Assembly (NCBI GenBank): GCA_040880285.1
Contig: JBBDIT010000022.1
Location: 1-64,000 of the forward strand
Reading direction: 5' to 3'
DNA: 64,000 bases
DNA from: JANQJA01 sp040880285
GTDB lineage: Bacteria > Pseudomonadota > Gammaproteobacteria > Pseudomonadales > Azotimanducaceae
Part shown: in pieces, positions 9,139-16,492 of the stretch
Numbering within the stretch: the first letter of the stretch is position 1
How the letters are laid out: the number at the start of each line of letters is the position of its first letter
The notes under the pieces: generated by a model
Seen by the model: only the letters and a program-made list of their open reading frames with translations
What the model was told of the DNA's origin: nothing
Database searches by the model: none
Translations under genes and position numbers: made by a program

Positions 9139-9623
9139 CTCGTGTCCCGGTTGGTCTCTGGTCTTTTGGTCACCACATATTGTCCGGTCAACGTCATGGC
9201 AGGCTTGCCGTCCACCGACACCACGGCTTCGAGGTTGATGCTTGCCTTGCCAGATTCCTTCAATGCACTTGCAAACGCTGGATAGCTTTCAGGCAGGCAA
9301 CAGCGACAGCGGAAGTCGTCAAATACAGGCCGTTTGTAGGTGACTTCCCCTTTGCCGATGACTGTATTGCAGTCAAGATGCATCTCGTTCAGCTTAAGCT
9401 GGATCATACCCCAGCCTGCAAGGGCAGCGATGGAATAGAGGCTACCGCCAAACGCGGATTGCTGATGATTGATATTGGCGGCCAGTGGCGCGGCAAGCTC
9501 AAGGGATTGTCCGTCATAGCTCACGACACAGATACCCATCTGCTTGCTGATTGGTATCAATTCGTGAAACACGGTCTCTAACGACCTGGCTCCGTCGACA
9601 AATATTGCTGGTTCAGTTTGCAA
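9135..9623 (-). CDS. YiiD C-terminal-type hotdog thioesterase
   Basis: A 162-residue protein resembling the C-terminal domain of YiiD, a hotdog-fold putative thioesterase. Recognisable features are the NINHQQSAFGGSLYSIAAL segment (about residues 50-68) and a KGEVTYKRPV strand. The start appears to be TTG at 9623, with no better ATG that keeps the N-terminal strand. It is the first gene of the minus-strand operon running through dcyD, the lipoprotein gene and selA-selB. The physiological acyl-CoA is unknown. Confidence 0.75.
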   Translation of the reverse strand: MQTEPAIFVDGARSLETVFHELIPISKQMGICVVSYDGQSLELAAPLAANINHQQSAFGGSLYSIAALAGWGMIQLKLNEMHLDCNTVIGKGEVTYKRPVFDDFRCRCCLPESYPAFASALKESGKASINLEAVVSVDGKPAMTLTGQYVVTKRPETNRDTR

Positions 9624-9656
9624 GGTTAAATCACTGAAGTTTCGGATTGGTAAGCA

Positions 9657-9662
9657 TACAAT
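9657..9662 (+). promoter_or_regulatory. possible -10 box for apbE-nqrM
   Basis: The hexamer TACAAT differs from the sigma-70 -10 consensus at one base and lies in the divergent region between the thioesterase gene and apbE. The matching -35 (CTGAAG at 9634-9639, 17-bp spacing) is weak at three of six bases. It would give a leader of about 60 nt. Confidence 0.3.
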
Positions 9663-9727
9663 AGAGGCTTGAAGGATTTCAGGAATATGACTGGTAACCC
9701 GGTAATCCAGAGATGATGATAGAAGAA

Positions 9728-10720
9728 ATGAACCGCGTACTCGTCCTGGTTCTGCTGATGTCCATGCTTTCGGCCTGTGGCCAGGTCGAACCGGTGCAGA
9801 TTGATGGTGCGACCATGGGTACTACCTACAGCGTCAAGCTGGTGTCCGACGATGTCGATATCAAGGTACTCAGTGAAGCAGTGGAGGCGGAACTTCGGCG
9901 TGTCAATGCGATTATGTCTACCTACATCCCGGATTCCGAGATTTCCCGCTTCAATCAGGCACCACTGGATACCTGGTTTCCAGTGTCTGCGGACATGATC
10001 AAAATTCTCCAGTTGTCGAAGCAAATTCACAACTGGTCTGGTGGTAGTTTTGACGTAACAATAGGGCCGCTGGTGAATCTCTGGGGCTTCGGGCCTACAC
10101 CGATGGATCGCAGGGTCCCCACGCCGGCTGAGATTGACTCGGCAAGAGCAAGAGTCGGCTTCGATCTGTTAGAGATCGGAGACGGTCAATTACGTAAGTC
10201 TGCGCCCATTTACCTTGACCTTTCTGCCATCGCCAAAGGTTATGGTGTTGACCGACTGGCGGCTATGGTAGAAGCACACGGATACCGGAATTACCTGGTA
10301 GAAATCGGAGGGGAACTCCGCGGAGCCGGTGTCAATGCGCGTGGAATCCCCTGGCGGATCGCCATAGAAAGGCCCGACATAGCCGGGCGGGTGCCGTTCC
10401 GGACACTGGGCATTGATGATATGGCGATGGCGACTTCCGGTGACTACCGGAATTTTTTTGAAATCGACGGCGAGCGCTATTCCCATACCATCAATCCGGT
10501 TACTGGCTCACCGATTACCCATACGCTTGCCTCTGTTACCGTGCTGGCACCCACCTGTGCAGAGGCGGACGGGCTGGCGACTGCCATCAACGTGTTGGGA
10601 CCCGAGGCAGGCCTTGCCCTGGCAGGCGAGCAGAATATTGCCGCATTCGTTATAATCAAGACTGAAAGCGGATTTTCTGAAACCTACTCGCCCGCTTTCA
10701 AGGTTTATCTGGATGATTGA
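9728..10720 (+). CDS. apbE: FAD:protein FMN transferase ApbE, lipoprotein
   Basis: ApbE covalently attaches FMN from FAD to threonines of flavoproteins such as NqrB and NqrC. A lipoprotein signal ending in LSAC anchors it on the outer face of the inner membrane. Family motifs are DGATMGTTYSVKLV after the signal, DLSAIAKGYGVD, the GGELRGAG loop, SGDYRNFF and the C-terminal HTINPVTGSPI segment. About 330 residues is normal. ATG 9728 gives a clean MNR n-region; ATG 9713 or 9716 are alternatives. The last 8 bp overlap nqrM, which supports a role in maturing the sodium-pumping NADH:quinone reductase. Confidence 0.95.
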   Translation: MNRVLVLVLLMSMLSACGQVEPVQIDGATMGTTYSVKLVSDDVDIKVLSEAVEAELRRVNAIMSTYIPDSEISRFNQAPLDTWFPVSADMIKILQLSKQIHNWSGGSFDVTIGPLVNLWGFGPTPMDRRVPTPAEIDSARARVGFDLLEIGDGQLRKSAPIYLDLSAIAKGYGVDRLAAMVEAHGYRNYLVEIGGELRGAGVNARGIPWRIAIERPDIAGRVPFRTLGIDDMAMATSGDYRNFFEIDGERYSHTINPVTGSPITHTLASVTVLAPTCAEADGLATAINVLGPEAGLALAGEQNIAAFVIIKTESGFSETYSPAFKVYLDD

Positions 10721-10961
10721 GTTTTTTCTGGCATTCCTGTTCCTGCTGACGATCGTTTCCGCCATGGCGATCGGTGTAATCAGTGGGCGCAAGCCTATTT
10801 CAGGATCCTGTGGTGGGCTCAGTAACCTCGGCATCGCCGGCGCCTGTGAAATCTGCGGTGGTGATCTGGCCAAATGTGAGAAACGTGACGCGTCGGTCAG
10901 TGCATCCCGGTCTCCCCCTGCAGGCACTCCCCCTGCAGGCAACTTCTACGACGCCGCCTGA
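10713..10961 (+). CDS. nqrM: Na+-NQR maturation protein NqrM
   Basis: An 82-residue membrane-anchored protein of the NqrM (DUF539) family, required to deliver iron to the Na+-translocating NADH:quinone reductase. It has one N-terminal membrane helix (residues 2-22) followed by the four-cysteine signature SCGGLSNLG and CEICGGDLAKC. It overlaps apbE by 8 bp, the usual apbE-nqrM pairing. The tail contains a 15-bp tandem duplication giving SPPAG/TPPAG. Its last 16 bp overlap, tail to tail, the DAHP synthase gene. The nqrABCDEF genes are not in this window. Confidence 0.92.
   Translation: MIEFFLAFLFLLTIVSAMAIGVISGRKPISGSCGGLSNLGIAGACEICGGDLAKCEKRDASVSASRSPPAGTPPAGNFYDAA
10912..10941. repeat. perfect 15-bp tandem duplication in the nqrM tail
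   Basis: ctccccctgcaggca occurs twice in direct succession. It keeps the nqrM frame and encodes the PPAG repeats downstream of the conserved cysteine region, so it probably does not affect function. Confidence 0.9.
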
Positions 10962-12061
10962 CGCCAGATTTCCATTCTCTTCCGGTAGAATGCATGGCAC
11001 TCGGCCATGTCTTCGAGGAATTTTGGCAGCTCTTCCATCAATAGTGCTTGCGGGCCATCTACCAGGGCAGTAGTGGGTTCCGGGTGAAAGTCCACAAGTA
11101 CCATATTGGCACCAGCGATCACTCCCTGGGCCGCGACGTGTGCCACATCGAGAATGCCATCGGACGACCTGTCACGGCTGCCAACCGAATGGGACGGGTC
11201 TACACAGACCGGCATTCGAGTCAGTCGTTTAACCACAGGAACATGGGCGAAATCCACCATATTACGGTGCGGACTTCCGGCGGTTCCATGCATTCCGCGT
11301 AAGCAAAAGACGACGTTGGAAGTGCCTTCACTGGCCAGGTACTCGGCGGCATTGAGGGATTCGTTCAGTGTGACTCCGTAACCCCTTTTAAATAGTACCG
11401 GGAATGCCTTTTGGCGTCCGACCGCCTTTAGCAGCTCAAAATTTTGTGTATTGCGCGTACCAATTTGCAGCATGACCCCGGTCGGATGGCCAGTTTGCTC
11501 CAGGGCCTCACTGATTTCCTGGATGTGTGTCTCATGGGTGACCTCCATCGCGATTACCTTGATGTCATTTTGGCCAGCGAGCTCAAAGACATAGGGTAGG
11601 CAGGCTTTACCGTGACCCTGGAATGAGTAGGGACTGGTCCTCGGCTTGTAGGCGCCCATGCGGGTGCACACCTGACCGTGTTCCTTGAGTGCCTTCATCA
11701 TGTCTTCTACATGTGCTCTTGTATCTACCGCGCAGAGGCCAGCGAATACATGAAGATCATCCTGCGAGAATCGTACACCATTATAGGTAAAACCGGAGGT
11801 GCGCGCCTTGTCGTCATGACGGCCGAGAATCCGATATTCTTCCGAAATTCGAATGACTCGCTCAACAGCATCGAGTGCCTCGATGGGCTCTTGATCGAGC
11901 ATATGGGTATCACCCAGCAGATAGATCTCGGTAAGTTTCTGCCCGGCACCCTGGATAACGTGGGTGCGAATCTCAATACCAGGTAACTGTTCAAGATAGG
12001 CCAGCGTCTCGGCATACGCCTCACTACCCTCGTTGGTATTCGGATTAAGAATGACGATCAT
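10946..12061 (-). CDS. aroF: 3-deoxy-7-phosphoheptulonate (DAHP) synthase, type I beta
   Basis: DAHP synthase condenses phosphoenolpyruvate with erythrose-4-phosphate, the first step of the shikimate pathway. At 371 residues it has an N-terminal ferredoxin-like regulatory segment (about residues 1-70) ahead of the barrel, the I-beta arrangement. Visible motifs include KPRTSPYSFQGHG (about residues 148-160), the CLRGMHG strand and PVCVDPSHSVG. ATG at 12061 overlaps the upstream PilZ gene by 17 bp. Its 3' end overlaps nqrM. The specific paralogue name (aroF or aroG) and its feedback inhibitor cannot be told from sequence alone. Confidence 0.93.
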   Translation of the reverse strand: MIVILNPNTNEGSEAYAETLAYLEQLPGIEIRTHVIQGAGQKLTEIYLLGDTHMLDQEPIEALDAVERVIRISEEYRILGRHDDKARTSGFTYNGVRFSQDDLHVFAGLCAVDTRAHVEDMMKALKEHGQVCTRMGAYKPRTSPYSFQGHGKACLPYVFELAGQNDIKVIAMEVTHETHIQEISEALEQTGHPTGVMLQIGTRNTQNFELLKAVGRQKAFPVLFKRGYGVTLNESLNAAEYLASEGTSNVVFCLRGMHGTAGSPHRNMVDFAHVPVVKRLTRMPVCVDPSHSVGSRDRSSDGILDVAHVAAQGVIAGANMVLVDFHPEPTTALVDGPQALLMEELPKFLEDMAECHAFYRKRMEIWRQAAS

Positions 12062-12650
12062 GGCGGAGCCGCTCCCTGCGCGCTTGTGCTTGACGTCGAA
12101 TGATATGTCTTGAGATCAGGTTTTGCGATACCGGATCGAGGTTTATAAAACGCACACCGGTAATACAGTCGTTGTGGTCACCTTTTCCGTCTTCCCTCAG
12201 CCGACAGTGCCTGACCTCGCCGAAGCAGGTGAGGCCTAGCGGCCCGCCTTCATTCGAATGGCAGTTGATCAATAGCTTGAGCGCAAGAGGTGTGGACACA
12301 GACAGGAGTTCGCTTGTTATGAAGGAAATACCGCCTTCACTGATTTTTACCCGGGAGGCGTCTGCCACATCATCTTCGGTAGCCACGATGGCGCGGGATA
12401 GGGCTGAAATGCGTTGATTGAGATTATGGAGGAAGCTGCCGAGTTCCTTGTTTTGTTCGTTGATCGTACGGAGGATTGACTGGGCTTCGATATCAAGGCG
12501 GAAAAGCTCTGGCAACATCATAAAGGAGGGCGCCAGATTAAAATGGTGATCCGGCCCGGAATTTTTTAGATCACTGCGGCGAACAACCTGGTAGCTCACG
12601 TAAATATCATCGGATATTCGGTAATAGTCTCGTTTTTCGATAACATGCAT
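12045..12650 (-). CDS. PilZ-domain protein
   Basis: A 201-residue soluble protein with features of a cyclic-di-GMP-binding PilZ domain: KRDYYRI near the N-terminus (RxxxR-like) and KISEGGISF (about residues 102-110) at the position of the D/N-x-S-x-x-G motif, although K replaces the usual D/N. A helical, possibly coiled-coil stretch (about residues 50-95) separates the two motifs, which is unlike a minimal PilZ domain. It overlaps DAHP synthase by 17 bp. Binding to cyclic di-GMP is inferred only. Confidence 0.75.
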   Translation of the reverse strand: MHVIEKRDYYRISDDIYVSYQVVRRSDLKNSGPDHHFNLAPSFMMLPELFRLDIEAQSILRTINEQNKELGSFLHNLNQRISALSRAIVATEDDVADASRVKISEGGISFITSELLSVSTPLALKLLINCHSNEGGPLGLTCFGEVRHCRLREDGKGDHNDCITGVRFINLDPVSQNLISRHIIRRQAQARRERLRHDRHS

Positions 12651-12694
12651 GCAGATATTCTAAACTATCACTTTTGGTAAGGAGTAGTACCCAG

Positions 12695-13936
12695 TTGTTG
12701 AATTCATGCTGGCGTTGGTCGATCGCACTGCGTTACACGCGTTCTGGTACATCTGACCAGCTGGTCTCATTCATGTCGGTTGTTTCAATTTCAGGACTGG
12801 TACTGGGCGTCGCGGTCCTGGTGCTTGTGCTGTCGGTTATGAACGGGTTTGAACGTGAATTACGGCTACGAGTGCTGGGTGTTCTACCCCACGGTGTCAT
12901 CTATCGGGAGCAGGCCTTTGAGAACTGGCAAGAGGCAGCGGCCACTTTTATGACCCATAAGTCCGTGATTGCGGCTGCTCCCTACGCAGAGGGGTCCGGC
13001 CTCGTGGTTGCAGATGACACAGTTTTGGGGGTCTCGTTTTATGGTATTGAACCAGGGTATGAACGAGCGGTTTCGATCATCCATGACTTTATGGTCGAAG
13101 GCACGCTCTCATCGTTGACCCCCGGGAGCTTTAACGTCGCGATTGGCGTGCCACTGGCGCGTCTTTTGGGTGTGGCGGTGGGCGATCGGCTCACTCTGGT
13201 GTTGCCTGACGTGCAACTGACTATGGCGGGTCCCTTGCCACGGACGAGACGGTTTGAAGTTGTCGCATTATTCCAGGTCGGAGCAGATGCCGACAAGTCT
13301 CAGCTTCTGATGCACCTGGAAGATGCCAACAAATTGCGCAAGGTCCAGGGTGTCGATGGGATTCGCCTTAAATTGGCCGACCTGTTCGATGCGCCGGAGG
13401 TTATCACAACGTTGACCCGGTTATCGGCATCCTTTGATTTCTATGGTACCAGTTGGATGCAAAGCCACGGTAACCTGTATGGGGCGATCCAGGTCCAGAA
13501 GTCAACCATGTTCTTGTTGCTCCTGATGTTGGTGGCGGTCGCAGCTTTCAATGTTGTGTCGAATCTTGTGATGACTGTGGATGATAAACGTTCCGATATT
13601 GCAATCCTTAGAACGCTGGGCGCGTCACCTCGCTCGATTTTGAGCATTTTTATTATACACGGAGCGCTGGTTGGCGCCGTTGGAGTTACCATTGGTCTCG
13701 GCGTTGGTGTGGCGGCGGCAAGCTATCTCACCGAAATTTACCAGTCTATTGATTCTGTGTTCAGTCTTGGTTTGATGGATGAGTACTTTATCCACTATCT
13801 GCCATCTGAGGTGCTGGTGACTGACGTTGTTACTGTGGCAATTGTCTCTTTTGTAATTTGCCTGGCCGCCACTTTGTATCCGGCGCTCAAGGCAGCTAAT
13901 TCACACCCTGTCGAGGCATTGCAGTATGACGCATAA
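12695..13936 (+). CDS. lolC: lipoprotein-releasing ABC transporter permease LolC/LolE family (first copy)
   Basis: Inner-membrane permease of the LolCDE complex, which extracts outer-membrane lipoproteins and passes them to LolA. It has the FtsX/MacB architecture: one N-terminal membrane helix with the GVAVLVLVLSVMNGFER signature, a large periplasmic domain, then three C-terminal helices. Start choice: an AAGGAG ribosome site at 12679-12684 sits 10 bp before TTG 12695. An upstream in-frame TTG at 12674 precedes that site and is unlikely. It overlaps lolD by 11 bp. Assignment as C or E is by position only. Confidence 0.92.
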   Translation: MLNSCWRWSIALRYTRSGTSDQLVSFMSVVSISGLVLGVAVLVLVLSVMNGFERELRLRVLGVLPHGVIYREQAFENWQEAAATFMTHKSVIAAAPYAEGSGLVVADDTVLGVSFYGIEPGYERAVSIIHDFMVEGTLSSLTPGSFNVAIGVPLARLLGVAVGDRLTLVLPDVQLTMAGPLPRTRRFEVVALFQVGADADKSQLLMHLEDANKLRKVQGVDGIRLKLADLFDAPEVITTLTRLSASFDFYGTSWMQSHGNLYGAIQVQKSTMFLLLLMLVAVAAFNVVSNLVMTVDDKRSDIAILRTLGASPRSILSIFIIHGALVGAVGVTIGLGVGVAAASYLTEIYQSIDSVFSLGLMDEYFIHYLPSEVLVTDVVTVAIVSFVICLAATLYPALKAANSHPVEALQYDA

Positions 13937-14612
13937 CATCGTTCTTGAAGCCATTGACTTGCACAAGCATTTTTCCCAGGGTGGGCGTGACATCCACGTA
14001 TTGCGCGGCATTAACCTCACCGTAGAACAAGGCCGCAGGATTGCCATCGTTGGGTTATCAGGCAGCGGCAAGAGTACATTAATGCATATCCTTGGCGGTC
14101 TGGATGAGCCGGATAAAGGCAAGGTGCTGGTCGCCGGTGTGGAGCTCGCAAGACTGGATCAGGCGGCACTCGGCAGGTTGAGGAATCGCCATCTGGGATT
14201 CGTCTACCAGTTTCATCACTTGCTTCCCGAATTTACCGCACTAGAGAATGTTGCGATGCCCCTTTATATCGGTGGTCAGTCAAAGGCCGATGCCAACGTG
14301 CGTGCTGCTGACGTGCTTGATTCTGTCGGGCTGGCCGACCGCGTCTCGCATAAACCGGGACAGCTGTCCGGCGGCGAACGTCAGCGGGTGGCTATCGCAA
14401 GGGCGCTGGTTACTAATCCGGAATGCGTCCTGGCCGATGAGCCGACAGGCAATCTGGACGAACAAACGGCTCATGAGATCGATGACTTGATGATCTCCTT
14501 GAGCGCCATCCACAACACCAGTTTCGTCATTGTGACCCATAACAGTGAACTGGCACAAAGGATGGATAGCGTCTACCGGTTGCACAATGGGTTGATGGAG
14601 CTGACACACTAA
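13926..14612 (+). CDS. lolD: lipoprotein-releasing ABC transporter ATPase LolD
   Basis: ATPase of LolCDE. It has Walker A GLSGSGKST (about residues 40-48), Q-loop FVYQFHHLLPEFTALENV, signature LSGGERQRVAIARAL, Walker B CVLADEPTGNLD and the switch histidine in IVTHN. The 228-residue length is standard. It overlaps lolC by 11 bp and lolE by 1 bp (TAATG), so the three subunits should be made together. Confidence 0.96.
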   Translation: MTHNIVLEAIDLHKHFSQGGRDIHVLRGINLTVEQGRRIAIVGLSGSGKSTLMHILGGLDEPDKGKVLVAGVELARLDQAALGRLRNRHLGFVYQFHHLLPEFTALENVAMPLYIGGQSKADANVRAADVLDSVGLADRVSHKPGQLSGGERQRVAIARALVTNPECVLADEPTGNLDEQTAHEIDDLMISLSAIHNTSFVIVTHNSELAQRMDSVYRLHNGLMELTH

Positions 14613-15823
14613 TGGTTAGCGTGCCCTGGTTGGTAGGACGGCGTTATTTTGGCGCGCAAGGTAACGACAGATTCTTGTCCATCATCGCAAGGGTTTCGCT
14701 TATTGGCCTTGTATTGGGGGTTGTTGCGCTCACCGTGGTGGTTTCGGTCATGAACGGATTCGACCGTGAACTGAAGTATCGAATACTGGGGGTGGTTCCT
14801 CACCTTATAATCGAAACAACCGATCCGGGCGCCTTGAGCTCCGTTCTTGCGGATCATGCGGCAGTCGCCGGATTTGCCCCATTCCTGCGTCGTTTCGGGG
14901 TTGCCGTGCAGGGGCGCTCCAATAAGTTGGTTTCCATTTATGGCATAGTGCCGGATCAGGAGAAGCAGGTTTCAATCCTGCCGAATCACCTGGTTTCAGG
15001 TAGTCTGGCCGATTTGTCGCAGGGCCAGAACAGGGTGTTTATGGGGCGCCCACTGGGTTTCCAGTTGCGGACTGCGGTTGGAGACATGCTGACCTTGATT
15101 ATTCCTGAGCCGTCCGTCTCCGGTAACTCCGTTGTCCCTCGTCTGGCGAGGGTCCAGGTAGCGGGATTTTTTGAGGTCGACTCTGAAGTTGACTATAACC
15201 TGATCGTGGCCAATCTTTCTGACCTTACGGCGATGGCGGGCACGACCGAGACGACATTCCGAGTTACGCTTGCTGACATTTTTCTCGCACCAGCGGTCAA
15301 GGAGGATTTGCTAGGTGTGCCAGGGGTTACCCGGATTGTCACCTGGACTGATGAGTTCGGCGACTTCTTTGAAACCGTGCGCATGGAAAAGATTATGATG
15401 TTTATTCTTCTCTCGTTGATCGTGGCTATAGCGGCTTTCAATATTGTTTCCGGCCTATCGATGATGGTCAGGGACAAACAGGCGGATATCGCGGTATTTC
15501 GCACAATGGGTCTCAGTCCATTTTCCGTCATGCAAACTTTTGTAATTCAGGGTGCCATGGTCGGGTTGTTGGGAACATTTCTCGGGCTCGCTATTGGAAT
15601 TCCGCTCGCCGTTTCAATTTCCGAAGTGGTGAGCTTTTTCGAATCCCTGTTCGGTGCCCGCATGTTGGCAGGGACCTATTTTGATAAAGTGCCATCAGAC
15701 TTGCGGATAGCAGATCTTGCGGCAATTGCTATGGTTGCTATCGCAATCAGTCTGGTGGCAACTTTGTATCCTGCGTATCGTGCGTCACGTCTTCGTCCGG
15801 CGAATGTACTTCGCTACGAGTAG
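14612..15823 (+). CDS. lolE: lipoprotein-releasing ABC transporter permease LolC/LolE family (second copy)
   Basis: Second permease of the LolCDE complex, 403 residues, with the same layout as lolC: an N-terminal helix with GVVALTVVVSVMNGFDREL, a periplasmic domain and three C-terminal helices ending at PANVLRYE. The two copies are clearly paralogous but diverged, consistent with the heterodimer. The final 77 bp overlap the convergent DUF2062 gene. Confidence 0.93.
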   Translation: MVSVPWLVGRRYFGAQGNDRFLSIIARVSLIGLVLGVVALTVVVSVMNGFDRELKYRILGVVPHLIIETTDPGALSSVLADHAAVAGFAPFLRRFGVAVQGRSNKLVSIYGIVPDQEKQVSILPNHLVSGSLADLSQGQNRVFMGRPLGFQLRTAVGDMLTLIIPEPSVSGNSVVPRLARVQVAGFFEVDSEVDYNLIVANLSDLTAMAGTTETTFRVTLADIFLAPAVKEDLLGVPGVTRIVTWTDEFGDFFETVRMEKIMMFILLSLIVAIAAFNIVSGLSMMVRDKQADIAVFRTMGLSPFSVMQTFVIQGAMVGLLGTFLGLAIGIPLAVSISEVVSFFESLFGARMLAGTYFDKVPSDLRIADLAAIAMVAIAISLVATLYPAYRASRLRPANVLRYE

Positions 15824-16337
15824 CTTGAGTCAGGCGCATCCTGAAACGTCGCATCGACCAATGTCGTCCAACCTTCCATCGCCAATACAGGCGAACGATA
15901 ACGAAAGCGAGGCTGCCCAGTGTAATCCCTGTCAGTAGCGATCCCAGGAGCAGCGGCTGCCACACGGCGCCAAGTTGGGCTGACAGCCACTCCCAGGAGA
16001 GATTGATCCGGCTCACCTCATTTGGCTCACCCAGTATCCAGGTGCCAAGTTTGTAGGTTGTGTAAAAAATTGGCGGTATGGTTATCGGATTGCTGATCCA
16101 GACGAGGGCAATTGATAAGGGAATATTGCACCTGATCCATATGGCCATGAGTACGCAGGGCACCATCTGGAAAGGGATTGGCAGAAAGCAGCAAAAGATT
16201 CCGACGAAGCATGCGAATGAAACAGAATGCCGATTGAAGTGCCAGAGATTCGGCTCAAATATTACTTCTCCGAGAAAACGCAGGGATCGCGTTCTACGTA
16301 CATGGTCTCTGTTGGGAAGGTATTTCTTGTAAGGCAT
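15747..16337 (-). CDS. DUF2062 membrane protein
   Basis: A 196-residue protein of the DUF2062 family. It has a basic N-terminus, a W-x-F-x-R-x-S-V-S segment and two or three hydrophobic helices with the PIPFQMVPC and NPITIPPIFY motifs typical of the family. Function is unknown. In related gammaproteobacteria it also sits between lolE and comEC. ATG at 16337 is preferred over TTG at 16346. Its C-terminus overlaps lolE by 77 bp tail to tail. Confidence 0.85.
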   Translation of the reverse strand: MPYKKYLPNRDHVRRTRSLRFLGEVIFEPNLWHFNRHSVSFACFVGIFCCFLPIPFQMVPCVLMAIWIRCNIPLSIALVWISNPITIPPIFYTTYKLGTWILGEPNEVSRINLSWEWLSAQLGAVWQPLLLGSLLTGITLGSLAFVIVRLYWRWKVGRHWSMRRFRMRLTQATRSEVHSPDEDVTHDTQDTKLPPD

Positions 16338-16492
16338 TGGCCGCAATACTGTCGCCTGGATTGATCATTATGCCTGCTGTTATAGAGCAGGGCCATTTGC
16401 TTATGTCTGGTTGAAGAAAAGGAACTTGCTGACACCAGCTAGCGCTAACCTCCGATAGTGTTACTCGTCGGCCTCTTTCATGCTGGCGGTAC

